Shown: piece after piece, positions 52,488-62,357 of the stretch
Layout: each line of letters starts with the position of its first letter
Position numbering within the stretch: position 1 is the first letter of the stretch
Assembly: GCA_001931905.2 (NCBI GenBank)
Contig: MSJI02000772.1
Coordinates: 35,501 to 99,500, forward strand
DNA: 64,000 bases
From: Cladosporium sp. IMV 00045
Lineage: Eukaryota; Ascomycota; Dothideomycetes; Cladosporiales; Cladosporiaceae
Reading direction: 5' to 3'
The notes under the pieces: model-generated
Told to the model about the DNA's origin: nothing
Seen by the model: the letters and a program-made list of their open reading frames with translations, nothing else
Databases searched by the model: none
Translations under genes and position numbers: made by a program

Positions 52488-54632
52488 TCACTCCTCCCCC
52501 TCCCCCTCAAACTCCACCAACGCCGTCCCAGCCTTACACATCTCCCCCGCCCCATGCACCACCCTCCCCACCCTCCCATCGACCGGACTCCTAATGACCG
52601 TCTCCATTTTCATGCTCTCAATAACAACCAGCGGCTGATTCTTGCTCACCTCCTCGCCGGCCTTGACTTCCACGCGCAGCACTTTGCACGGCATGGGAGC
52701 GCGCACGGAATTCGCCGCCGCTTTGGTGCCGAGCGCTTTGGCGTGCCAGGCGGGCGGGGCGAGTGCGAGATTGTATTGCAGGCCGTGCTGGAAGAGGGTG
52801 AGGGTTTGGGAGGAGGGGTCGCGGATCAGGGTTGTGGCGGCGCGGGTGTGGGGGAAGAAGGAAGTGAGGGTGCGGGTTTGGGGAGTGTAGGTTGAGGTTA
52901 TGTTGGTGGCAGCGGAGTTGTTGATGGTGACGCTGAAGGTGTCAGGGCTGGTTTTGGTTACTTGGACGTGGGTTGGGGTCGGGGGTTTGGCGTTTGGGTC
53001 GGTTGAGGAGGGGATCAGGTTGAAGCCGCGCGGTTGGGGGGTGGTGTTGAAGCCGATGGGTTGGATGGGTCGGTGGGGTGAGGATTCGTCGCGGGAGAGG
53101 AGTTCGGCTTCGTAGAGACCTATGGCGGCTTGGGCCCATACTTCGTCGGGGACTGGGTTTTTGACGAAGAGCTCGTCGTGGTGCTTTTGGATGTAGCCTG
53201 TTTCTACTTCGCCGGCTACGAAGGCGGGACTTTGAGAGCAGCGCTTGAGGAACTCGATGTTGGTTGTTGGACCGGCGATTTCGTAGGCTTCAAGGGCGGC
53301 GACCAACTTCTGCAAGGCACTCTTCCTGTCCGGTCCGCTGACGATGAGTTTGGCAATCATGGGGTCGTAGTGGCTGGAGACCTCGTCGCCTTCAACGAAA
53401 CCAGCATCGATGCGGACGCTGTCTGTTAGAGCTGGTGTTCGTAGGTGCAGCAGCTTGCCCGTTGAGGGCATGAAGTTCATTTCGGGATCTTCAGCGTAGA
53501 TTCTCGCCTCGATAGCGTGGCCTCTGCTCTTGATGCGAGCTTCAACCTCGTCCTGGGTGAGAGGAAGCTTTCCTCCTTCTGCCACAATGATCTGCCACCT
53601 GACCAGGTCCTCACCCGTGACCATCTCCGTTACAGGGTGCTCGACTTGTAAGCGTGTGTTCATCTCCATGAAGAAGAACTCTCCAGAATCGTTGTCGAAA
53701 ATGAACTCCACAGTGCCGGCACCCTCGTACCCAACTGCCAAAGCCGCTTTCCTTGCCTTGTCCCAGATATCCTGCCTTACAGCCTCATCGAGGTTTGGCG
53801 CAGGTGATTCCTCAAGAATCTTTTGGTGACGTCTCTGAACACTGCAGTCTCGCTCTCCAAGAGCGACGCAGTTCCCATGTTGATCGGCGAACACTTGAAC
53901 CTCGATATGCCGAGGTGTCGTGATGTATTTCTCCACAAGCATAACATCGTCTCCAAAAGAGCTTCTCGCCTCGCTCTTCGCGCTCTCTAACTGCTGTGCG
54001 AACTCGTCGGCCGACTGAGCTATCCTCATACCCTTGCCTCCGCCCCCCTTGACAGCTTTCAAAAGTACGGGGTATCCGATCTCTTGAGCCTTCTCCGCTA
54101 GCACTTTAGGATCTTGTTCCTTTCCATGATATCCAGGAATACAGGGCACACCGGCAGCAATCATGATCTCTTTGCTCCGACTTTTGTCTCCCATGTCCTC
54201 GATTGCCTTCCATGGCGGGCCAATGAATTTCACGCCGGCCTCGACACATGCTTTCGCAAAGTCGGCGTTCTCACTGAGAAATCCATAGCCAGGATGGATT
54301 GCCTCACAGCCATTCTCTTTCGCAAGCTGGATGATTCGCTGGCCATTGAGGTACTGGTCGGTACTGCCGAGGTTGATAGCGAAGGGAGACGAGAGAGCGT
54401 GTTGTGAAAGCCTGTCTGGGTCGGTGTAGAGAGTCGTAGTACGAATGCCGGTTTGAGACGCCGTGCGATTGACACGCAGAGCGATCTCGCCGCGGTTTGC
54501 GATCAAGATGGATCTCAAGGGTTCGGTGGCTGTTGTTGGAGCTGTGCTGGAACTGCTATACCTGAGGTTTCGTTTGGGATGGAGAGCGGCTGTGGTGCCA
54601 CGAAGGGCGCGGAGCTTGGAGGGTGTGGACAT
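52488..54632 (-). CDS. mccA: Methylcrotonoyl-CoA carboxylase alpha (biotin) subunit, mitochondrial
   Basis: Intronless, 714 residues from the ATG at 54632. It carries out ATP-dependent carboxylation of its own biotin, which the beta subunit uses to convert 3-methylcrotonyl-CoA to 3-methylglutaconyl-CoA in leucine breakdown. Residues 1-35 (Arg/Ser/Thr-rich) are a mitochondrial presequence. The biotin carboxylase core follows: SILIANRGEIALRV, EAIHPGYGFLSENADFA, LLKAVKGGGGKGMRI, TTPRHIEVQVFADQHGN, RDCSVQRRHQKILEESPAP, and FFFMEMNTRLQVEHPVTEMV. The biotin carboxyl carrier domain ends the protein, with ESMKMETV and biotinyl lysine K675. Pyruvate carboxylase and acetyl-CoA carboxylase are much longer; propionyl-CoA carboxylase alpha is the main alternative, but fungi generally lack it. 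The beta subunit and isovaleryl-CoA dehydrogenase, often clustered in fungi, are not in this window. Confidence 0.93.
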   Translation of the reverse strand: MSTPSKLRALRGTTAALHPKRNLRYSSSSTAPTTATEPLRSILIANRGEIALRVNRTASQTGIRTTTLYTDPDRLSQHALSSPFAINLGSTDQYLNGQRIIQLAKENGCEAIHPGYGFLSENADFAKACVEAGVKFIGPPWKAIEDMGDKSRSKEIMIAAGVPCIPGYHGKEQDPKVLAEKAQEIGYPVLLKAVKGGGGKGMRIAQSADEFAQQLESAKSEARSSFGDDVMLVEKYITTPRHIEVQVFADQHGNCVALGERDCSVQRRHQKILEESPAPNLDEAVRQDIWDKARKAALAVGYEGAGTVEFIFDNDSGEFFFMEMNTRLQVEHPVTEMVTGEDLVRWQIIVAEGGKLPLTQDEVEARIKSRGHAIEARIYAEDPEMNFMPSTGKLLHLRTPALTDSVRIDAGFVEGDEVSSHYDPMIAKLIVSGPDRKSALQKLVAALEAYEIAGPTTNIEFLKRCSQSPAFVAGEVETGYIQKHHDELFVKNPVPDEVWAQAAIGLYEAELLSRDESSPHRPIQPIGFNTTPQPRGFNLIPSSTDPNAKPPTPTHVQVTKTSPDTFSVTINNSAATNITSTYTPQTRTLTSFFPHTRAATTLIRDPSSQTLTLFQHGLQYNLALAPPAWHAKALGTKAAANSVRAPMPCKVLRVEVKAGEEVSKNQPLVVIESMKMETVIRSPVDGRVGRVVHGAGEMCKAGTALVEFEGEGEE

Positions 54633-56019
54633 GGCGGCCGGGAGCTGTTCAGAACCTACATTTCTGCTACCGGAGGCGAGATGTTTACGCTATATGAAGG
54701 TCGGTTAACTTAAGCCGATGTCTTGCATTTCCCAATGCGACATAAACCGATGGGAAGCGCCTCCGCGCGTGTGGGGACTGGGGAGAGTTGGGGAAGCTGG
54801 GCATGAAGAAGCCGAGGTTGACGTTCTGCTGCTGTGGATTCTGTTGTTGAACTTGGAGAGGCGACTTTTTCCCATCTTGACGAGCACATGAGCCTCGCGG
54901 CCACTGAGAGATGCAGTAGCAGTGGAAGGACACGGCTGGGACAGTATAATTAGTATCCAGATTAGACGATTACGCCTGACTTTTTGCAGGCACGGGCCCT
55001 TCTTGTTCCGAATGCCTTCGCATTTACGAAAAGGGAAGCATGAAGATCGTCAGCCTGTGCCAAAAGAGAAAAGACAAAACCGAGCACAACGGGATGCAAC
55101 ATGACGCAACTTTGGATGCCAGCTCATCTGAGTACATGTACTGGCCGCCGGGTCCAAGTGACTGCCTATGAGTGGCATAGCAGACGAGATGCCCGGCCGC
55201 CAAATCTGTATTTTGGATTTGACCCCCAACGTCACTTGATGCTGCCTTGGACGCGTATCATCAGTACGAGGAAGAATCAACTGGACTGAAACTTCTGGCA
55301 AGGATTCAATGGCACCACCAATTGCGCTGACGATCTTCGCTCTCTCGTCAGCCTCTGCTCGGCTGTGATCTTGTGCACAGATAGAGGCTGCTTACTGCCG
55401 TAAGTACATGTTTTTACATCTACAAGCCAGCCTTGCAAACCATCGATTACGCGGCAGCCGGGCAATCTACGATGTGGATCAGGTGTGTTTACATTGAGAT
55501 GAATTGAGAACTGCATCTTCATATCAATACGCTGCTGCGAAATAGACCGAATGTCATATCGAGTGGCCAGCTTTTCATGATCTTGCTGCGTTATCCGGCA
55601 GACGCGCAGGTTCAGCCTGATCACGATGTTCGAGAGCCGGCTGTAGTTTCGATCCAGTATGCACGCAAGCCACAGGAATGGCTTGCATATTAAGGCAAAT
55701 GTGTTGGTGGTCCGACTGCACTGCGTTCTCTGGCGGACTGTTGGCTGCCGCGAGTGGCCATCTCCCGTAGAGTGTTGGGCTATGCACTCAAAGTCGCCAC
55801 TCAGCTACCCGTAGACTCAGCTTTATCCCTCGAGCTGGCAGCGTCTGGAGCAGGTATATATTCGTTATTGGCCCTCTTACATGCTCAAGCCTAGTTGACT
55901 CTTGTTTCCCAGAACGACATCTAGCCTACATCGATCTACATAACTACAACGCCGTTGTGGTGCCAGATTGGCTTACTTTCAATCGAGATCATCGGCCTAG
56001 CCAGTGTTATTGAGAAGCC
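54633..56019. other. Intergenic, MCC alpha promoter side
   Basis: 1.39 kb between the MCC alpha start (leftward) and the pseudogene start (rightward). No supported gene; short frames on both strands have no motif. Confidence 0.45.
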
Positions 56020-57082
56020 ATGACCGCTTACACTGAGATTTACACCAGGACTGTGACTTACACCAACTGGGTGTTGAACGAGGAAGCCGTCAGCACAATC
56101 ACCGCCGAAATTGTCACCTCAACCTCAAGCTACAGATACCCTACTGCGACAAATGTATTTGTGAACGTAAGCTTGACTTTGGAATCACCTCTCAATTGTA
56201 GCGACGTCGATCTGCTTTTAGACCTTCCTTTGAACCCTGACCCCGACATTGCGGGCATTGGAGTACGTGTATCGTGCAAAGATTTTAATTCAAAATTACT
56301 GACAGAAGCAGATCATATTGGCATTCCTTATCTCAGCTTGTTCTGTCATTCTACTCGCGCTCGTTGCCTACTTCGGAGGTTTTCTTCCCAGTCACTTCTT
56401 GAAACGAGCCGACCGACGAGTCTTCCGCGCCGATAGCCGGAACGAAGCTTCAAGCTGGCGCAACAACATAGAGAACATGGCCCTTTGCTTCAGTGACCAG
56501 CAAATCGTCACATGACTAGCGATCCTAATAGCAGGATACTGCCAAATGTTCAACACCAATCTATCGATATACCACTGGAACGTCATTTTGTATCTGGCCT
56601 GGCTAAGTTCTTCTGTCCATATCGCATCCCTCACGCTCTTGAGAGATAGATTGGACAAGAACCGTGGACTTCGGAACTTCCGCATCGCAGCCATGCTGTG
56701 TCTATTGTTCTTACTTGCGATCGCCTTGTGGCCCTTGCACAGATCATATTACTCTGGCTCATATATGTCGCCTTCGGTTCCGATAAGGTGTGTGTGGAAG
56801 CGGAACAACGAATTCCAAAGGCGATACGTGGTTGTCGATTCCTGGAAACTGTTTGAAAACGACTCTGGAGAATATTAAGGAATTGAGCCCAATTGGGTGA
56901 TCTCTAACGTATTGTTATTTGGGGCGTACCTTTGGAAGATAATCCAGCTCTTCGCGCCGACCAGAAACTGGAGCCGTAAATGGCTGCGCGCGAAGCCGGA
57001 AGAGATAATACAGAAATGCGTATCGCATTTCTGTATTATCTCTAAGAATAATATGAGACTCAACAGTCGCATTTGGATATAG
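56020..57082 (+). pseudogene. Fungal multi-pass membrane protein gene with two in-frame stops
   Basis: Exon 1 is 56020-56262 (MTAYTEIYTRTVTYTNWVL onward). A 49-bp intron (GTACGT donor, TTACTGAC branch, AGCAG acceptor) leads at 56312 into IILAFLISACSVILLALVAY, then FFPSH-like residues and NNIENMALCFSDQQIVT. A TGA at 56513-56515 interrupts, but the same frame continues with LAILIAGYCQMFNTNLSIYH, then WNVILYLAWLSSSVHIASLT, a further membrane segment, and PIRCVW. A second in-frame TAA at 56876-56878 is followed by WVISNVLLFGAYLWKIIQLF and NWSRKWLRAKP. The layout (QQIVTG-LAILxAGY, YHWxVxxYLAWxSSxxHxAxLT, WSRKWLRxKP) is that of a common fungal membrane family of unknown function, in which the first stop would normally be Gly. 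I read it as a recent pseudogene. Confidence 0.75.
57001..57043. repeat. Perfect 20-bp inverted repeat with 3-bp loop
   Basis: Bases 57001-57020 (AGAGATAATACAGAAATGCG) are exactly reverse-complementary to 57024-57043, with TAT between. It sits directly after the last family-like residues (WLRAKPE) of the membrane-protein pseudogene, so it may be an insertion or a hairpin that ended the original frame. No target-site duplication is evident. Confidence 0.95.
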
Positions 57083-57221
57083 CCGTAGCAGGTATCGATT
57101 GCCGGTACGTCTGGTCAAAGCAATCATTCGAATCCCTAGAACACGCGACTCTTGACCCGGACCTGCATAAGAACCTGGACCTCTCCACTGACGCGCTAAA
57201 CTGCAAATCGAGGATGCCCAC

Positions 57222-57233
57222 AAAAAGACAAAA
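57222..57233 (-). terminator. Pol III terminator of the 5S rRNA gene
   Basis: Directly after the 5S 3' end, the minus strand reads TTTT, then GTC, then TTTTT. This is a normal Pol III stop. Confidence 0.8.
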
Positions 57234-57352
57234 ACATACAACAGGCGGGATTCCCAGATGGTCACCCACTCTAGTACTAGTCGCCCGGTTCAGTGCTTAT
57301 GTATGGCAGAGCGGACGGGATGCCCAGTTTTCACTGACCTGTGGTCGTATGT
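57234..57352 (-). rRNA. 5S ribosomal RNA
   Basis: 119 nt on the minus strand, starting ACATACGACC and ending CCTGTTGTATGT, so the two ends pair as helix I. Internal blocks typical of ascomycete 5S are present: GGGCATCCCGTCCGCTCTGCC, the CATAAGCACTGAACCGGGCG region carrying the internal control elements, and GAGTGGGTGACCATCTGGGAA then TCCCGCCTG. The length and terminator agree. It stands alone, as is usual in Pezizomycotina, where 5S genes are dispersed rather than in the rDNA repeat. Confidence 0.94.
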
Positions 57353-57801
57353 ATCGACCAAATAAAAACCAGTTTTTATCACACATTAACAAATGGAAGG
57401 AAGATGCTCCGCTCTAGGGACTGACGAGCTGCGATCGATCCACCAATCGATAAAGGCGAGCAATTGTGAAAAGCTCACTGCTTCAATCCGAATGATCCAG
57501 CATGCTTCGTGCCAATAAACATTCATGTGCTCGGTGTGCCTACTGTGGCTATTAAATATCATTTACGTCGAACGCTTATGGGTGACACTTGAATTGACAA
57601 GCCATGAGCCACTAATTACCCAAAGATTGGTCAGAAACTTGTCTCCATGGGTTTGAATCCTTTTGCTAAGTTACTCGGCGTGCTATATTGAGTGATGTGC
57701 TGGTGTATAGAATTCATTTAGAAGTCTCAATACGTCCCAATGCATCGAAGAGGGTCCTCCCATCTGCTTGCAGATTACAACCCTGAGCTGACGGTGCCTT
57801 C
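57353..57801. other. Intergenic, 5S upstream and polygalacturonase 3' flank
   Basis: 449 bp. The minus strand just upstream of the 5S start has a TTTTTATTTGG stretch that could serve as a TATA-like element. No other gene. Confidence 0.4.
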
Positions 57802-59240
57802 TCAGACAACAGAAGTGCAGTTGATGTCATGTAAGAATGCTGTGTCGATATTGCCACACTTGAACTTGTTTGTCACATCGGCCGGCGATACGACATCGAT
57901 ATCGTCAATAGTGATGTTTTTGCAAACAGTCGGACTCGAGCAGACGACGTATCCAGAGTATGGAGAATACTTATCACTAGTAGAGCCGTGAAAGTTTGTC
58001 ATCTTGACGTTGCTGATCGTGAGATTCGACGGGAACTGATTGCAGAGCGTGAGATTTTTCTGCCCGTAGCACTGAGTAATCTCCACGGCGTAGTCGACGT
58101 TCTTGACGAGCATGCCATCGTAGGTGATGTTGTTGACGCGGCCGGCACCTCCACCACCCTGGAGGTCACCAGAAAGTGCAGCAGGTGCTCCAGGCCACAC
58201 CTTGATTCGTGCGCCATCAGACGCATTTTCCATTGTGATGTTGGCAACAAAGACGTTCTCGACTATGTCGGTCTCGCCTTTGTACTGGCCAAGCGACCCG
58301 ACGCTGATGCCGTGGCTTCCATTACAGTGTAAGTTCTGGACAATGATCTCGGTGCTGTTGGGCTTGAAGCTGACGCAGTCGTCGCCGTTATTGATCACGC
58401 TGTTTTGAATGATTATGTTGGTACTGCGGTAGGTATCCCAGCCATCGGTGTTCTTCGCCGGGTTGGTACTTTGACTGCCGCCGGCTATGTTGATGTTGTC
58501 GAATGTGACGCTCTCACTGCTGGCAACCCAATTGTAGTACTGAGGTGAATAGCGGAACACAAGGTTTGAGATCGAGCCCTGTCGGATGCCAGTAACGCCA
58601 AAGAGGATGGGCCGGAGGATGTAGATATCCTCAGCGTAAAGATCGTACCACGCTTGACCATTGCCATCGAGCATGCCGCCACCGTACACATTCACATCTG
58701 TACCTCCGAGTTGGAAGAAGGTGGTGGCATTTTGAAAAGTCTGATTGAAGGCGTTGGCCTGCCAGTAGTCCGTATCATTAGCAAATTGAACATAACCTTG
58801 AATGTCTGAAGATACGATGCGTCAGTAGGGCATTGTTGGAATTGAACTGATAAAGCTGAACAAATCATTCGCAAGGAAAGGGACACACCAATGTCGATAT
58901 GTTTCAATCCAGTCAGATCCAGAGCAGTGCCAATCACATACGTAGTTCCTTCGGGGAATACGACATGCCCACCATCGTTACACTGCTTCACAGCATGTAA
59001 GATATAGGACGAGTCATCTGTTGTGAAATCGTTGTGACTGTTCACAATACATTTCTTGTGACGTTTCGGTGAATCGTGCATCTTCTTGTATGGACGTTGA
59101 GGTGAGTACGCTAGAGATGGTCTGCTGCTCTCGTGTGTTCGAGCTTTCATGTTGTGGCTCTGCACGTACTCCTGATAGGCAGTCCAGGTGGCGAAGGTGC
59201 CTGTGGCTTGAAGAAGCCCCAATATGAGAGATATCAACAT
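57802..59240 (-). CDS. Secreted exo-polygalacturonase (GH28)
   Basis: Exons 59240-58889 and 58805-57802 with an 83-bp intron (GTGTGT donor, CTTCAG acceptor); 451 residues. The splice restores [21 protein letters not shown] signal peptide ([17 protein letters not shown]) marks secretion. The parallel beta-helix GH28 residues are all visible: NTDG with D238, GDDC with D259 and D260, [10 protein letters not shown] with H282, and RIKVW with R317 and K319. The [20 protein letters not shown] and [19 protein letters not shown] blocks point to the exo-acting class, which removes galacturonic acid from chain ends of pectin. Many NxS/T sites fit a glycosylated extracellular enzyme. It is divergent from the sugar transporter, which could import the product. 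Confidence 0.94.
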
Positions 59241-60061
59241 CGTGGTTGAATGGATTTCGTATTGATGGAAGATGTGATCGTTGGCTGCAAAATATGCACC
59301 GAGCACCATGCATGATAAATGGGCTGCAGAACAATCCTGGACAACATGTGGGTTACTGTCTTTGACCTGCAGAAGTGGACACTCTCCGCAATGCACGAGA
59401 GATCTCCTTCCCATGGGGGAATCTTTCTCCGTGCTAGAGGATTTTGTCCGTGAAAGCCAAAACGAGTTCGAGTGTTCCGGTATTGCCGAAAATCGAACTT
59501 TGAGTTGGCGTTGCAACGCCTTCCTGATTCTACGGCGCTAGTTGTTCCGCGAATCATGTTCTACCGGCCGAACAGGATCAAGAGACATCCAGCTTGACTT
59601 ACAGCTCAGAGTACCTATAGACAAGATGGTTTGTCTGATTGACACCAGTGCAAACAATGACATTAACAATGTACAGCATGAGCCAAGACAGCGTTGACGC
59701 CGTGGCGAGGCTTGACTTCTGTTTGCAAGGCTTGATGTGCATGGAGCCAAGGGGTTTCTTCGAAGTATTCATGCTTAGCCTTGATGGACAAGGTCTAGGG
59801 CTAAAGCTTAGCTGCAAGCTCACTGGTGGAATTGACACATGGAGGCGCATGTGACCAGCCTTTCGATGGATGGCCTTTTGAATGGTGAAGCACGTCCTCC
59901 TGTCCTATATATGATGACCCACAGCTTTCCTGGAGATCTGAGGAGGCTTCGGGCAAGAGAACAAGCACGAGGTTTGACCTGGGACAAACCAGAGTATCTT
60001 CAAAGATCGTCCAAGTCCTTTGTCATCGACAAAAGGTCCCTACGGCAGAGCACTCGAAGCC
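59241..60061. promoter_or_regulatory. Shared divergent region, polygalacturonase and MFS transporter
   Basis: 821 bp between the two start codons. One CTCCGC (GCGGAG on the other strand, fitting the SYGGRG site of the carbon repressor CreA) occurs at 59384-59389; a single short site is weak evidence. An open frame from 59839 reaches the first MFS exon, but in a different frame from the transporter. Confidence 0.4.
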
Positions 60062-61814
60062 ATGCCAAACAAATTTGGAATGTCGCCAACTCGAGCATAC
60101 AACTGGTAAGGCTCAATCGGTATGATTTCTGACTGTGTCTGACCAAGTGTACAGGTATATTTCGCTTGTTGCAGCCTCTTGTATGGTTCTGTACGGCTAC
60201 GATGCTTCCGTCTACAATGCCGTCCAAGGATCGAAACACTGGGTAGCGTGGTTCAACGATCCCGATGACAATATGATTGGCCTTATCAATACGGTTTATA
60301 CTGTTGGCGCCATCATCTCGGGTTTCTTCTTTGGCGGACCAGTGGCCGATTATCTTGGTCGTCGCGCTGGTATGGGCATCGGCGCCATCCTTGTCATCAT
60401 TTCGACTCTACTGCAGACCTTCGCGCCGCAGGGCAACATCGGCATGTTCATGGCGGGCAGAATCATCATTGGTGTTGGTCAAGGATTGGCTTTGAGTAAG
60501 TTGCCATCGAGCATCGTTACGGTAAGCAAGATGCTAACAGCCGATGCAGCCGCAGGATCTATCTATATCGGAGAGCTAGCGCCCCAAGAGATTCGTGGCA
60601 AAATCATGTCTCTATGGCAAACTTTCTACAGCGTAGGCTCATTCATTTGCTGTAAGTAAAAGTGACCTATCCGAAGCCATTGCCTCGAACGCTGACGGCC
60701 CTCTAGTCTGGGTAAACTATGGTTGCCAGAAAAATATTGCCTCGAGTGGCAGCCTTGGAGAATGGGACTGGAAGATGGTCGTCATCTTCCAGTTACTTGT
60801 GCCTATCCTGATCGTTGCGCAGACACCATTCATCCCCGAATCTCCGCGCTGGTATGTCAAGAAGGGGAAATCCGAGAGTGCTCGCAGCTCTCTTTCTCGC
60901 GTTCGAGACTCAGAGCAAGAGGTCGAAAATGAACTTCTCATGATCCGTGAGGCGATCGAGTTCGAGAAGGAGGCCATGTCCTCGACCTACTCCGCTCTGT
61001 GGAAGGACAAATCCGTGCGCAAGCGCCTTCTACTTGCGCTCATCATCAACGCCGGCCAACAGATCACTGGTCAAGGCTCACTCAACAGCTATTCCACCAA
61101 GATCTACCAGAAAGTCTTCAAAAGCGCCTCTACCATTGCATTGATCAACGCACTCAATGCAACTTTTGGAATCTTGTTCACTCTCAACGCCACTTGGACT
61201 GTTGACCGTTTCGGCCGTCGCTTCCTCTTCATCGTCGGTGGTATTGGTATGGCGGCATGCATGTTGATCGTTGCAACGGTAGAGACGCAGACTCCGACTC
61301 TTCCTGGGGGAGCCAAACCGCATCCTGTGGCCATCTCGATCGTGTTTTTGCTCTTCCTCTTCATCTTCTTCTACAAGCCGTCTTGGGGCGCTACCGTCTG
61401 GATCTGGACCTCCGAGGTGTTCTCCATGAACATTCGTGCTCAAGCGGTGGGCATGTCTTCGCAGACGCAGAACATTGCCAATCTGATCGTGAATCAATTT
61501 TTCCCGACTTTCCTCACGGTAAGATCAAGTCCCAATCCGTACATGGCTACGACATCTAATTCGCATCGCAGAACTGTGGCTTCTACGCCTTCTACATGTT
61601 CGCTGGAATTAATGTATTGCTTGCGGCATTCGTCTACTTCTTCATCCCAGAGACCAAGGGTGTCATGTTGGAAGAAATGGACGCCAAATTCGGCGGTGTC
61701 AATCACGTAGACAAGGGTGGCGATCTTATGGGCATTGACGACCCATACCACGCCGATGCTGCGAAGGCTTCCGACAAGTCGCACGTAGAGCATGTTCAGG
61801 AGGTTAGATCTTAG
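60062..61814 (+). CDS. MFS sugar transporter
   Basis: Five exons: 60062-60105, 60155-60495, 60550-60651, 60707-61518 and 61572-61814. The introns are 49-55 bp with good donors, and all junctions keep frame; 513 residues. The short first exon gives MPNKFGMSPTRAYN and splices to WYISLVAASCMVLYGYDASV. Sugar-porter signatures: GRRAG after helix 2, GRIIIGVGQGLALTAGSIYI then GELAPQEIRG, PESPRWYVKKGK, NAGQQITGQGSLNSYSTKIY, VDRFGRRFLF, WGATVWIWTSEVF and PETKG near the end. About 12 membrane helices are expected at the plasma membrane. The substrate cannot be read; its position next to an exo-polygalacturonase suggests a pectin-derived sugar or galacturonate, which is inference. The tail is acidic and hydrophilic. 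Confidence 0.93.
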
Positions 61815-62357
61815 GTATGCATATAATGAGCAACTCCATGAGCTTCATTCGTGTTCAACGCAACTGTTTTTTTTTTTTTTTTTTTTCTTTTTTTTTTTTT
61901 GTCGAAGTTCAGTTCTGTCACCCCTGCTTTTCTCACTATGCGCGATAGATAGTACCTATTGGCAGAAGAGTCAAGACTTTCTACTGTCCGAAGTCCCTTG
62001 ACAACAGTTTGTCGTTGGCTCAGGCTGCGGGAAGCATGTATCGCTCATTGATTACTTGATCTCTTTTAGCCTTGATCTAGGACTGCGCGGAATTGACATT
62101 CCACCAATCGGATCGGGATATGCCCTGCCCATAATGTGGCCTTAGACAAATGTCCGTATGATGTTGACTCGATGTCAGATTGGGCGTGCAATCGTTAGAT
62201 GTTTGACAAATGCCCAATCTCTTATCCTCTTTTTTGTCTTTGTTGAGACTTCATCAGATGCAGACCCGTTGATTCTGAGCTTGATAAATCGTTCTCAACA
62301 TCCTCTCGAGATCTCAGTCGCAACCATATGCCATCGTAATCCTATCATCTCGCGAAG
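61815..62357. other. Intergenic, MFS 3' flank and hydrolase promoter
   Basis: 543 bp between tandem plus-strand genes, including the T tract listed separately. Otherwise nothing seen. Confidence 0.45.
61867..61900 (+). repeat. T20-C-T13 homopolymer tract
   Basis: Twenty T, one C, thirteen T, about 50 bp after the MFS stop codon and thus in its 3' UTR or terminator region. Its length is prone to slippage and sequencing error. Confidence 0.9.

Noticed and set aside
59839..60132. 98-codon frame as the first MFS exon
   Set aside because: It splices out of frame with the transporter; the ATG at 60062 in another frame joins perfectly as MPNKFGMSPTRAYN-WYISLV.
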